A stretch of 55,677 nt of DNA from Gemmataceae bacterium (GTDB taxonomy: Bacteria; Planctomycetota; Planctomycetia; Gemmatales; Gemmataceae): NCBI GenBank assembly GCA_025055795.1, contig JANWVV010000031.1:1-55677 (forward strand), read 5' to 3'. The notes beneath the pieces were generated by a model. It had not been told where the DNA came from. It saw only the letters and a list, made by a program, of their open reading frames with translations, and made no database searches. Both the position numbers and the translations under genes were made by a program. Below, in pieces: positions 34,911 to 43,827 of this stretch (position 1 is its first letter; each line of letters begins with the position of its first letter).

Positions 34911-35633
34911 ATGCGTGGGGCTACTTTGCTAGGAGCAGGCGTGGTAATGCTGCTGGCGGCGGCGAAGCCGGCAGCGACGCCCCTTCAGGATCCGCCCGCT
35001 GCGGCCGCGGTCCCCGGCCCACTGCCCGCCTTCATCGTTTACGATGGGCGATTCCCTCCAATTATGCAGGACGGCAAAACCGAGCGTGACCCGCGGGATC
35101 GCACCAATCGCATCCATTGTTTCGTTTGCGAGTATGGCTTAGCCCCCACATTCATCCTGTTTTTGCGTGCCGACCCTAAGCAGATTACGGCCGATTCCCC
35201 CATGGGACAACTGATCCGCGACCTGGACACCCTTCTCTCCAAACATCGTGCAGACAAGTTAAGCGGACTGATCGTATTTCTTCGGACCGAGGCGGGGGAA
35301 AAAGCCGTTAAACTGACCGATGCAACGGGGCAGGAAACGACCATTGCGGCCGACAAGGAATACCCGGACGATGAAAACCGCGATCGGTACGTGCGGGAAA
35401 TTCGCGATTGGATCCAGGCCCTCAAGCTCACCAACGTCCCTGTTGCCTTGGCACCCCTAACATCAAAGACGATCAAAGCCTGGAACGTCCAGGATCAGGA
35501 TGCCGCGGCCCTGGTCGTTTACCGCCGGTTGAAGCTAGTGGCCCCCATGTGGCACTGGCCGACCCTGAATGATCTGAACGCAGAACAAATCAAAACCATT
35601 CTGCAGACGGTAATGGAATCAGTCCGCTACTAA
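34911..35633 (+). CDS. Secreted thioredoxin-like protein of unknown function
   Basis: 240 residues; GGAGG sits five bases before the ATG at 34911. A signal peptide covers about residues 1-22. The mature part has a Cys70-x2-Cys73 pair (HCFVCEYG) followed by a strand-rich, thioredoxin-like region (FILFLRA, LSGLIVFL) and a C-terminal helix. The resemblance to planctomycetal redoxin-like secreted proteins is by eye, and the usual WCxxC motif is not present, so redox activity is uncertain. It is a single gene followed by a clear intrinsic terminator. Confidence 0.7.
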   Translation: MRGATLLGAGVVMLLAAAKPAATPLQDPPAAAAVPGPLPAFIVYDGRFPPIMQDGKTERDPRDRTNRIHCFVCEYGLAPTFILFLRADPKQITADSPMGQLIRDLDTLLSKHRADKLSGLIVFLRTEAGEKAVKLTDATGQETTIAADKEYPDDENRDRYVREIRDWIQALKLTNVPVALAPLTSKTIKAWNVQDQDAAALVVYRRLKLVAPMWHWPTLNDLNAEQIKTILQTVMESVRY

Positions 35634-35685
35634 AGCTGGTGGAAGCTACATATCGTGCGACGAAAGGGAAAACGTTTTTTCCTAA

Positions 35686-35715
35686 CCCGGTTAGTGGCTG
35701 ACCGGGTGTTTTCGT
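35686..35715 (+). terminator. Intrinsic terminator after the thioredoxin-like gene
   Basis: CCCGGTTAG (35686-35694) pairs with CTGACCGGG (35698-35706) with one G-T pair and loop TGG. It is followed by TGTTTTCGTGTTT. It lies 53 bases after the stop at 35633 in the same orientation. Confidence 0.7.
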
Positions 35716-35900
35716 GTTTGCCGTCAATCGTCGCCGGATCACAGCAACATTCGCTACAACTTCTCTATCAACTCAATCGCTCAAAACAAAAAATACTCTC
35801 CGGCTGTTGCAGAGCAATGCCGGTGAAAACATAACTGCTGGCAAGATTTGTTACAGTCGGATTCGGAAAATGACTAGTCGAGCAGTCGAGGTAATTGCCT

Positions 35901-36011
35901 TCAGTCTTCGTCACGTGGTTTCATACGAAGAAAGACCATCACGCCAATCAGCACCAGCAATGCTACCACCATTCCGATCATCACTTCGGTGCGGCTGAGG
36001 AAGTCCATCAT
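35901..36011 (-). CDS. 36-residue single-pass membrane peptide
   Basis: A very short gene on the minus strand encoding MMDFLSRTEV, one membrane helix (about residues 10-29, MIGMVVALLVLIGVMVFL) and a charged tail RMKPRDED. AAAGGAA lies about ten bases before the start; the second ATG at 36008 is an equally good start. The clean acidic head, single hydrophobic helix and charged tail are typical of real small membrane proteins. No homologue is recognised. A structured intergenic region lies upstream. Function unknown; regulation or stabilisation of a membrane complex is possible. Confidence 0.6.
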   Translation of the reverse strand: MMDFLSRTEVMIGMVVALLVLIGVMVFLRMKPRDED

Positions 36012-36585
36012 GGCGGAAGTTCCTTTCTGTGAAAGGGTCTAAAGAGGAATACCAGAACATCCACGCGTCCAGCATTGGGTACTTCCAGCCTGGGCGACCG
36101 CTGCGTAGGGTAACAGACGGTCTACGCCGGCTCCGATTGTCCTTCCGGACGAAGTCACTAGCCTTTCCGGGTTAACACCTTTGGAGCCGGACCTGCTCGC
36201 CCAGCACCCACGCTCTTTCCGATACTCACCGGCCAACGACCGGTCGCTTTTCTGTTCTACCTTTTCTAGCCGGTACGTTCAAGATGGGAGTGAAATTTCT
36301 CTCTCAGGAGCAATTACGGCAAATTCTGGCTACCCGTTCCGTCTCCCCCGATCTCGACCAAAGCTCTGGGCGAAACCTGGCAACGCGTATTTGTGCGTTT
36401 GCCAAGCAAAACAACAACTGGTCATCCGCCGTGGATTATACCTAGCGAATCGGCAAACTGATCGATGGCTGCGGACTGTGAAGGGAGGCATTCGAAGCAG
36501 CAGGGGCAACTCGTAGAGAAAAACAGCCCGCACAGCAAGGCCTTCGTCCAGTTGTGTTTATACTTCAGAAACGCTCGCTGTGGAA
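36012..36585. other. Gene-free stretch with strong secondary structure
   Basis: 574 bases. The part nearest the 36-residue gene (36096-36190) can form several stems (entered separately). The remaining ~400 bases up to the short-chain dehydrogenase gene show no gene or terminator. Confidence 0.45.
36096..36190. ncRNA. Candidate structured RNA or leader
   Basis: CCGGCTCC (36127-36134) pairs exactly with GGAGCCGG (36183-36190). Inside is a small hairpin GTCC-TTCC-GGAC (36138-36149). To the left, GCGTAG (36103-36108) pairs with CTACGC (36122-36127), and competes with GACCG (36096-36100)/CGGTC (36118-36122). On the minus strand it would be the 5' leader of the 36-residue gene. No known RNA family is recognised, and GC-rich DNA forms stems easily by chance. 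Confidence 0.3.
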
Positions 36586-37422
36586 TCAGTTATCTTTTGT
36601 CGGCTCTGGGGGGAGCCTGGTTTTCTGTAGGACGTCCTGGCGTGCCTCGTCGTTGTACTGGCGCATGACCCGTTGCATCCACGCGTCGGGGACCCAACGG
36701 CTCAGTTTAACCAGCAGGTGAACGTGCCAGGGAAAGTTGTAGACCTTTCTACCGCTCCGGATGGCACGCAGGATACGCCGAGCCGCATCAGGGGCCTCCA
36801 GTAGCCCGGGCATGTAAAAGTTGTTGTGCTCGGTCATGGGCGTTTTAACGAAGCCTGGGCAAACGGTCGTCACTTGCACGCCGGTACCGCGTAAGTGGAT
36901 GCGTAGTCCGTCCAGGTAGACGTTAACAGCGGCCTTGCTGGCACAATAGGCCGATTCGCCCGGCAGACCGCGATACCCCGCCAGGCTGGAGATGGCCACC
37001 AGATGGCCGCGGCGGCGGGCCAGCATGTCCGGAACGGCCGCCGATAGCGTGTAAATAACACCCAGTAGATTGGTGCGTATCATTTCCTCAACGTCATCAA
37101 GATTGACCGCAGGCTCCAGCAAGGTTGGCCGCCCCACCCCGGCGTTGGCGATTACCAGTTCGGGCGGCCCCAACTGGTCACGCACTGTCCGGTAAGCCTG
37201 CTCGGCTTGTTGCCGCTGACCGACGTCCGCCGGTACAACCAGGGCCGTTCCCCCCTGCGTGGCGATGTGCCTAGCCAACTCTTCCAACCGATCCCGGCGA
37301 CGAGCTACCAGGCCGACCTGCCAGCCCTGCTCGGCCAGTTGCCGGGCCAGCTCCCATCCAATGCCGCTGGATGCCCCGGTTACCAGAGCCACACGAGGCA
37401 CTGCCGTCATCTGCTGGTTCAT
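36586..37422 (-). CDS. Short-chain dehydrogenase/reductase
   Basis: 278 residues from the ATG at 37422; a TTG 60 bases upstream would lengthen it without improving the domain. It is a classical SDR with the cofactor motif TGASSGIG (15-22), NAG (93-95), Ser146 and Tyr159-x3-Lys163 (YCASK). The ARR after the second strand suggests NADP preference. A C-terminal extension of ~40 residues with PWHVHLLVKLSRWVPDAW could be membrane-associating, as in SDRs acting on lipids. Substrate unknown. The gene is 150 bases downstream of a TIM-barrel isomerase gene on the same strand. Confidence 0.9.
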   Translation of the reverse strand: MNQQMTAVPRVALVTGASSGIGWELARQLAEQGWQVGLVARRRDRLEELARHIATQGGTALVVPADVGQRQQAEQAYRTVRDQLGPPELVIANAGVGRPTLLEPAVNLDDVEEMIRTNLLGVIYTLSAAVPDMLARRRGHLVAISSLAGYRGLPGESAYCASKAAVNVYLDGLRIHLRGTGVQVTTVCPGFVKTPMTEHNNFYMPGLLEAPDAARRILRAIRSGRKVYNFPWHVHLLVKLSRWVPDAWMQRVMRQYNDEARQDVLQKTRLPPEPTKDN

Positions 37423-37572
37423 GTCTTTCGCGTCGTTCCACACCTTGTCCAGAACCGTCCCTAGTTCCTGTGCCTGTGTCAAAAAGCGTTGCCAAAAAGC
37501 GGAGAGGGTCGGGAAGTCGATCTACCTCCGCGCCCCAGGTTGGTCCAACGACCGAACACTTTCTTGTCCGGC

Positions 37573-38418
37573 TTATGCCAATTCTGCCAGACACTCCCGC
37601 AAGAAGCGGACGGCGTGCTCGATGTCGCGGAAGCGTTCTTGCTGGTTCCCCACCTCCCGCTCAATGAGCAGGGGTCCCGTATAACCAATCTCTTTCAGTT
37701 TGCGCACGATGGCCCGGGTATTGGTCTGGCCCTGCCCCAGCGGGACTTCCTGTCCCCAGGTACCAGGTACGGTGGGCCGGCAAGCGTCCTTCATGTGCAC
37801 ACTGCGCAAATAGGGAGCAATCAGGTCCAATGCGGTCAATGGATCGTCCTTATCGTACAAAAGCATGTTGGCGGGGTCGAAATTCACCTTGAGGTTGGGA
37901 CACTGCAATTCATCGAGGGTACGCCGAAGTAACGCCGCGGTCTCCTGGCCGGTTTCAAAGGCAATGGTCACGTCCGCTTGCCGGGCCAGATCGGCTACCT
38001 GGGCCAGTGTATCCAGAAACGACGAGCGACCCGGATCACCCACCTCGGGAATGAATCCCGCATGGAGCATCATATCGTACAATCCCAGCTCACGAGTGCG
38101 TGCGAGTCCCCAGCGGAAGCGTTCGAGCCGTTCGGGACGTAAGGCGGGATCCCCAAAGCCGCCCGTCTTCTCGATGGTCTGGGGGGTAGTGTAATCCTCG
38201 CCGGGAAAGCCCAGCATGGTACCCCACATGCGTAAGCCGGCTGCCTTGGCCGCTGCTGGCATGCCGTCGCCTTCTTCCCAACTGGCATGATGGGGATCCC
38301 CGCACGCGATCTGCACCACGGCGATCCCAAGTCGCTCCATAAAGCTCTTCAACTCCGGAATACTTTTTACCTGCAACGACCAGCTACACACTCCGATCGC
38401 CAGTGGCTCAATGCTCAT
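37573..38418 (-). CDS. Sugar phosphate isomerase/epimerase-family TIM-barrel protein
   Basis: 281 residues; the ATG at 38418 follows a strong GGAGGAGGGAG. It is an AP-endonuclease-2/xylose-isomerase-like barrel starting IGVCSWSL. Metal-binding positions are plausible at Glu in IAFETGQE, Asp in NFDPANML, His in SVHMKD and Glu in LIEREVG, in the usual order and spacing. Members isomerise or epimerise keto sugars or inositols. The partner substrate is unknown; many planctomycetal copies work alongside Gfo/Idh/MocA oxidoreductases, two of which occur elsewhere in this window. Confidence 0.9.
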   Translation of the reverse strand: MSIEPLAIGVCSWSLQVKSIPELKSFMERLGIAVVQIACGDPHHASWEEGDGMPAAAKAAGLRMWGTMLGFPGEDYTTPQTIEKTGGFGDPALRPERLERFRWGLARTRELGLYDMMLHAGFIPEVGDPGRSSFLDTLAQVADLARQADVTIAFETGQETAALLRRTLDELQCPNLKVNFDPANMLLYDKDDPLTALDLIAPYLRSVHMKDACRPTVPGTWGQEVPLGQGQTNTRAIVRKLKEIGYTGPLLIEREVGNQQERFRDIEHAVRFLRECLAELA

Positions 38419-38532
38419 GGTGTCACTCCCTCCTCCTGTCACACCGCTACGCCGTCATGGTTTGTTACCAGGACGATGCTCTCTGCATCTTATGGCAGAG
38501 ATTGTAGCCTAGCCCCCGGTCGAAAGCGAGAC

Positions 38533-38616
38533 GTCGGAAAAGGCGACGTCCTGTCGACAACCGCCTCTGTCGGACATCCCCGTCGGAGTTTCCCGGAAAG
38601 TGTCGGAGTTGTCGGG
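38533..38616. repeat. Cluster of GTCGGA repeats
   Basis: GTCGGA occurs at 38533, 38569, 38582 and 38602, with GTCGGG at 38611. It lies about 115-200 bases upstream of the isomerase gene start on the minus strand. Repeated short sites like this can be a multi-site operator, but it may also be chance. Confidence 0.35.
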
Positions 38617-39060
38617 TCCTCATACTGACCCAACTTCGTGTCGCGTCACGCGGCTATCAGCATTTTTCCCAGCAATTTGCGGCCCAAATAACGGTTATGT
38701 CTGGCTGCCCCATTGTTTTGGCACAGCGTCTGCATAATGTCTGTCGTTCGACGGCCAAGCACGCTTAACCGGGGGCAAACCCGCCCTCCATCACCCCAAC
38801 AGAGCGGACTCCCCCCGCCTTGACGACTGCCTAATGGGAACATCCCACAATGATGGAGCGACAAAAAACTAGACCTGAGGCAAGACTCGCTAGCGACAGC
38901 TAATTGGCACTCACAGATACTTGGCGTTTTGTGGCGACTACTTGAAAGAGAGCAGCAAAGCGGTAACCCCCGCGATCGAGAAGCTGGAACACCGTCAGAG
39001 GGGGTTAAAGCTAGCTGAGATCATGCTCCTCCATCGCCCAAGGAGCGCGGTGCGGGGTTG

Positions 39061-39092
39061 AGGACGGCCGATGCCCGGGCATAAGCCGTCCT
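39061..39092. repeat. Strong palindromic hairpin
   Basis: AGGACGGC (39061-39068) pairs with GCCGTCCT (39085-39092). The interior holds the perfect 12-base palindrome ATGCCCGGGCAT (39071-39082). There is no T-tract. It is about 280 bases beyond the glgX stop codon. It may be a REP-like or transcript-end element, or a protein-binding palindrome. Confidence 0.5.
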
Positions 39093-39369
39093 CCCCCGCC
39101 CGACCAGCTTATCGGCATCAATCCTGCATCAAGGGGCGGCCATTGTGGCAGGATCGCCCACCACTGGGTGCTTCAGAACCACAAGTGTTTGCCGCAGCCG
39201 CAGTGACTCCCCGGCCTTGGATAAGACAACAGCAGGTCGGTCCGGAAAAGGGGTTGTGTCGTATAAACACGTCGATCTTCCGCCTGCCCCCATTCGTGTC
39301 CGTCAAGAAAATCCAGGCGCGGGGATCCCGGACGACGACCACACCTGTGGAGTCATCCAATCCAACAGG

Positions 39370-41598
39370 TCACAGCCGGGATACTAGAATGATCATGGAG
39401 AAGGGAATGAGGGTATAGCGGCTGCCTGGCTCGATAACGGGCCCCTGTTCTTCAGGGATGAAGTCATCGGGGCTAGGCAAGGCAGTATCGACGACGCGAT
39501 GCCAAGGGCGACGCGTGGGGGCCGGTGGGATACGAAACGCCAACGGCTGTTCCCAAGCATTCATGGCCACGTAGAAATCAGCGTCGATGCGGTAATCGGG
39601 ATCGTGCTCACGCCCCGTGAAGCGTCCATCCAAGCTGAAGGCTAGGGACCGGCTGGTGGGCGAAAAGTCGGGCTGGAACGGCTCGACGCCGTGCCAGTGG
39701 ATGTCGGCCAGTCCGGGATAGACATCAGGAGGCGGCGGTGGCACATAACCGGGATGGGAACGTCCGCCGGACAGGCCCGTCTCTTCCACCCGTACCGGAC
39801 CGGTCGGGGGAAACGGACCGACCATCGGCAACCGCGCCTCGGCTCCATGCAGCGGTCCGACAAAAAACCGCCGCCGCCGCAACACCGGATGCCGCTTGCG
39901 TAACCAGATCATTTCCCGTACAAAGCGCAGAAAATCCTTGTTTTTTTCGGCCAATTCCCAGTTGACCCAAGAAATTTCGTTGTCTTGGCACCAGGCGTTA
40001 TTGTTTCCTTTCTGGGTGCGAAGGAATTCGTCGCCGGCCAGCAACATGGGCACTCCCTGGCTGATCAGCAGGGTGGCGATCAGATTGCGGGCCTGGCGGC
40101 GGCGTAGGGCCAGGACCTGCGGATCGTCGGTTTCTCCCTCTATGCCACAATTCCAGGAATAATTGGTGTCGGTGCCGTCGCGGTTATTTTCGCCGTTGGC
40201 CCAATTATGCTTGTGGTTGTAACTGACCAGATCGTGCAAGGTGAAGCCATCGTGGCAGGTGATAAAGTTAATGGAGTGACGAGGCAGGCGACCGCTGCTT
40301 TGGTACAGGTCGGCACTGCCACACAGGCGTGAGGCCAGATTGCCAACAAAGCCAGCTTCCCCGCGCCAGAAGCGGCGGACTTCGTCGCGGTAGCGGCCGT
40401 TCCACTCGCTCCAGCGACGGCCATAGGGAAACGCTCCTAGTTGATAGACGCCGGCAGCGTCCCACGGCTCGGCAATCAGCTTGGTGTCGGCCAGAATGGC
40501 ATCCTCGGCGATGCTCTCGATGACGGGGGGCTCCACCATCAGCCGGCCATAGCGATCCCGCCCAAGAATGCTGGCCAGGTCGAAGCGGAAACCGTCCACA
40601 TGCATTTCCCCCACCCAGTAACGCAGACAGGTCATGATCAGGTCACGCACCACTGGATGGTTACAGTTGACGGTATTGCCACAGCCGGAGTAGTTGAGGT
40701 AGTTCCCTTGTTCGTCGAGCAGGTAATACAGTTCGTTGTCCAGACCGCGGAACGAGTAGGTACGGCCGCGGTCGTCCCCCTCACCGGTGTGGTTGAACAC
40801 TACGTCGAGGATGACTTCGATGCCGGCGGCGTGCAGAGCCTTGACCATGTCCCGGAACTCGCGGTTCTGACCGTGTTGCCGGGCACTGGCGGCATAGGCG
40901 GCCTTGGGTGCGGCAAACGCGATCGGATTGTAACCCCAGTAATCGACTAATGGTTCACCGGTGTCCGGATTGACAAACGGACAGTTGCACTCGTCAAATT
41001 CAAATACGGGCATCAGTTCGACGGCCGTAATCCCCAGCCATTTGAGATAGTCGATCTTTTCGATCAGTCCGCGGAAGGTGCCGGGATGCTGAACCCCACT
41101 GGAGGGATGACAGGTGAAGCCTCGCACATGCAGTTCGTAGATGATGGTGTCTTCCAGGGGGGTCAGAGGCGGAGCGTCGTCGTCCCAATGATAGCGGCGG
41201 CTGTGATGGACCATGCTGCAGCGACTAGTGCGCTGCGGGTCGACTTCGCAGGTGGCCGCCCACTCTGCGCCGCCGGAAAGCATAGTGGCCGCTGGATCCA
41301 ACAGCAAGCGGGAAGGATCAAAGCGGGTCCGGGGCGTGCGGGGGCCATCTACCCGCCAGCCATAGCGGAAGGTAGAGGGCAAGCCACTGACACGGATGTG
41401 CCAGATGTCTCCAGTGCGATTACGCCGCGGATCCAGTTGGATTTCGGCTAACGGCTCGTTGCCCTCCTCCGGTAGTACGACCAGCACCACCTTGGTCCCA
41501 TGCCGACACATCAGGGCAAAATTATGACCCTCGGGATGGTAGGTAACACCGAGGGGCATAGGCCGGCCCCGGCCCACCGCGAACGTATGATGACTCAT
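39370..41598 (-). CDS. glgX: Glycogen debranching enzyme GlgX (isoamylase-type, GH13)
   Basis: 742 residues. An N-terminal carbohydrate-binding module 48-like domain (about 10-110) starts RGRPMPLGVTYHPEGHNFAL. The GH13 barrel follows with DVVFNHT (265-271), the nucleophile Asp340 in DGFRFD, acid/base Glu377 in AEPWD and Asp450 in CHDGFT. The C-terminal beta domain contains a Pro/Gly-rich insertion around VPPPPPDVYPG. It removes alpha-1,6 branches from phosphorylase-trimmed glycogen in the cytosol. No other glycogen gene is next to it. It is monocistronic. Confidence 0.96.
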   Translation of the reverse strand: MSHHTFAVGRGRPMPLGVTYHPEGHNFALMCRHGTKVVLVVLPEEGNEPLAEIQLDPRRNRTGDIWHIRVSGLPSTFRYGWRVDGPRTPRTRFDPSRLLLDPAATMLSGGAEWAATCEVDPQRTSRCSMVHHSRRYHWDDDAPPLTPLEDTIIYELHVRGFTCHPSSGVQHPGTFRGLIEKIDYLKWLGITAVELMPVFEFDECNCPFVNPDTGEPLVDYWGYNPIAFAAPKAAYAASARQHGQNREFRDMVKALHAAGIEVILDVVFNHTGEGDDRGRTYSFRGLDNELYYLLDEQGNYLNYSGCGNTVNCNHPVVRDLIMTCLRYWVGEMHVDGFRFDLASILGRDRYGRLMVEPPVIESIAEDAILADTKLIAEPWDAAGVYQLGAFPYGRRWSEWNGRYRDEVRRFWRGEAGFVGNLASRLCGSADLYQSSGRLPRHSINFITCHDGFTLHDLVSYNHKHNWANGENNRDGTDTNYSWNCGIEGETDDPQVLALRRRQARNLIATLLISQGVPMLLAGDEFLRTQKGNNNAWCQDNEISWVNWELAEKNKDFLRFVREMIWLRKRHPVLRRRRFFVGPLHGAEARLPMVGPFPPTGPVRVEETGLSGGRSHPGYVPPPPPDVYPGLADIHWHGVEPFQPDFSPTSRSLAFSLDGRFTGREHDPDYRIDADFYVAMNAWEQPLAFRIPPAPTRRPWHRVVDTALPSPDDFIPEEQGPVIEPGSRYTLIPFSMIILVSRL

Positions 41599-41752
41599 GT
41601 TGTGGTCTTAGCTGCCAGCCACGCCTGGAGACAAGAGTGTCGAACCGCCCCGACCAGGGTTTTCGTAGAGCCGTGCTCCAAGAAGCGTTTCTGGCTGCTA
41701 GCAGTAACTGGGTCTGAGGTTGTTTTTGAAGCGTTGATCGGATCTATTCCAT

Positions 41753-43276
41753 CTATTCAGCGAAGCCAGCGGAGATTTGTCGCCAGCGGAGTCGGACAGG
41801 CAGGGGCGTGGCCGCATCCACGCGTTCCCAGGCTGCTGCCAGACGTTGCAGGACCTCCTCGGGGGCGGCTCCGATTAGTAAGCGGCTCAATTCACTGGCC
41901 GCAGCGGCCTGCAGAGCCCCCTGATCGGGCGCTCGCAGTCCCAAAACCGGGTTTTTCACGTCGGCCCGGACGTAGGCACGCAATGCATCTTGCAGATGCA
42001 GGCTGCGATCGGCATCTAGCCGATAGATGTACCAGATCAGCAAGCGTTCGCGGTCGAGGTGGGCAGAGCGGAACGGCCCCGCATTCAAGCCGGGGGTGCT
42101 GAGGATTTGCAGGCTGCGGGTGGGACCGCCCAGCTCGCTAAGCAGTTCAAACGCAGCATCGTGGTAGGGGCAGCGTTGCCGGACGACGGCCAGCCATCCC
42201 CCAGCATAGTAAGGAACATAGTTAGGAGTCACGGTGGGGACAAAGCGACCGTCCTCGGTGTAGTAACCTCGGCTGCCGGGCAGGGGTGCCAGCAGGAAGC
42301 GGGGGTCGACCTGGCCGCTGGGGGTGCGTGGCAGTTGTTCCAGATCGCGCAGCGTCACGACGGCCAGAAATGCCTGACCGTTGGCTAGAGCCTGGCCAAC
42401 CGAAGGCCCCGAGCGGACGATCGGCCCCCCTTCAGATAACGCCGGGGCTGCACCGCCATCATTGGACAACGGCTGGGGCAGACAACGCTGCTGAACCAGG
42501 CCGGCCAGCCAGCGGGCAGCATGGACGAAGGCCGGGGTCTGCAATCGGGGCGCCGCCGTGTGCGAATCGAACTGGAACGGTGTGGCCCGCACCCGGTCAG
42601 CGTCGGTGACTGCTGCACGATCATAGCAGGCAGCGACGCGGAAAAACAGATCAGCAACCTGCTGGGCCGTCCAAGGGGGTAAGCAAGGCCGCCCACTCAC
42701 TTCGGTGAAGGTGCCGGCCAGTTCGGCAAAGTCTTCCCAGGTTGCCGGGACGGCGGCCGCTCGACCCCAGCGACGGCGGTGGGCAGCTTGCACGGCGGGA
42801 TCGGTCAGGCGGTCCCCCCGTACTACCAGCAAGTAGGCATCGCCGGCCAGGGGAAGAGCCTGGGCCTGTCCTCCCCACTCGATCAGATGTTCGCGATACG
42901 GCGGTAGCACGTTGGTCCACTGAAAGGCATGGCCCGACTGACGAAAACTAGCTGGCAATAACGCTAGATCACCACGATCGGCCCACGCCCCTAGTTCGGC
43001 AGCGGGCAGGATACCGATGTCCGTGTCGTCCGCCGGCCGCATCGGCTCTGAGCGCAGTTCCACCTGGGCACCGCTCCGGTACGACCAGCTTTGTACCAAG
43101 GGCTGGAGGGCGGCGAGCCAATCTGGCTCCGGACAGCGCATGATCAGGCGGACACCCGACCAGGGGTGAGACGAAGCCGCTGCCTCATCGGCCTGACCCC
43201 CGCTACTGCAACCACTGCTCAGCAGCCCCCATCCGATCACTACCACCCAGCACGCATCTCGTTGCACCTTTACCAT
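41753..43276 (-). CDS. Extracellular solute-binding-like lipoprotein
   Basis: 507 residues. The signal peptide ends in a lipobox LLSSGC (Cys23). The mature protein has the layout of ABC-type sugar-binding proteins of family 1: a first strand VRLIMRCPEP, an early DTDIGILPAAELGAW segment, and AAFELLSEL in the second lobe. The match is by architecture; no sugar-binding residues can be named. No permease or ATPase genes are adjacent, so it is either an orphan binding protein or has another role. It is 154 bases beyond the start of glgX on the same strand. Confidence 0.75.
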   Translation of the reverse strand: MVKVQRDACWVVVIGWGLLSSGCSSGGQADEAAASSHPWSGVRLIMRCPEPDWLAALQPLVQSWSYRSGAQVELRSEPMRPADDTDIGILPAAELGAWADRGDLALLPASFRQSGHAFQWTNVLPPYREHLIEWGGQAQALPLAGDAYLLVVRGDRLTDPAVQAAHRRRWGRAAAVPATWEDFAELAGTFTEVSGRPCLPPWTAQQVADLFFRVAACYDRAAVTDADRVRATPFQFDSHTAAPRLQTPAFVHAARWLAGLVQQRCLPQPLSNDGGAAPALSEGGPIVRSGPSVGQALANGQAFLAVVTLRDLEQLPRTPSGQVDPRFLLAPLPGSRGYYTEDGRFVPTVTPNYVPYYAGGWLAVVRQRCPYHDAAFELLSELGGPTRSLQILSTPGLNAGPFRSAHLDRERLLIWYIYRLDADRSLHLQDALRAYVRADVKNPVLGLRAPDQGALQAAAASELSRLLIGAAPEEVLQRLAAAWERVDAATPLPVRLRWRQISAGFAE

Positions 43277-43827
43277 CGCTTTCGCCTTATGTGCTATCGA
43301 CTAGGCTCCTGTAGCTCTCCAGGCTCGTAATGCCGGTCAGACCAACCCGTCTGACTCCGTCGATTCGTTCCTTGTGGTTACCACCTGCCAGATCTACTCC
43401 AGGACAAGTAAACGGCGTTGATAAAAAACTCTACGGCGAGTGATTGGATTCTGGATTGCACTGATGTAAACTACACATACTAGTCTGACGGTCTAATGAC
43501 GATAATTTGAAAAGTCGCTATATCGTCTTTTTTTCGGGGTAAAGATAGTTGCATGACCATTGTAGGGTTACTAGAATGCAAATTAGTAGAATCCATGACT
43601 CGCAGTCCCTCGACTTTCAATGAAGACGAACAAGCAGGGCTTTATTGGGGCAATATCGTTGGCGGGCTCCGGGGCTGCATCAGAGTATCGTAAATACGAT
43701 CATACAACCAGTATTTAACCGGATGGGCGTCACCGCTGGGCAATGGTATGATAAATTTTAGGAACCTGCTTCTCTTCATATCTGTGGGCGGCGGGAGTGC
43801 TTGTGCGGCCACCGGCGGGGAAAGGCT
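43277..43827. other. Gene-free stretch with an orphan terminator
   Basis: 551 bases between the lipoprotein gene (minus) and the FHA gene (plus). It contains a plus-strand terminator-like hairpin at 43498-43534 with no gene before it in that orientation. Promoters for both neighbours should be here. Confidence 0.45.
43498..43534 (+). terminator. Orphan intrinsic terminator
   Basis: GACGATA (43498-43504) pairs exactly with TATCGTC (43521-43527), directly followed by seven T. The orientation is plus, but the only gene to the left is on the minus strand and begins at 43276. It may therefore end a short untranslated RNA starting within 43277-43490. The 16-base loop is larger than usual. Confidence 0.5.

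Larger units (their letters stand above)
38419..39369. other. Gene-free stretch
   Basis: About 950 bases between the isomerase gene and the glgX end. It includes a cluster of GTCGGA repeats (38533-38616) and a strong palindromic hairpin (39061-39092), both entered separately. No open frame has domain-like content or a ribosome-binding site. Confidence 0.5.

Noticed and set aside
36039..36236. A possible SRP or 5S-like RNA, because of CCGGAAGGA on the minus strand
   Set aside because: The surrounding sequence does not fit the SRP, RNase P, tmRNA or 5S consensus. It is kept only as an unclassified structure candidate.
38533..38616. A CRISPR-like array because of repeated GTCGGA
   Set aside because: The repeat is only six bases, spacing is irregular, and there are no cas genes.
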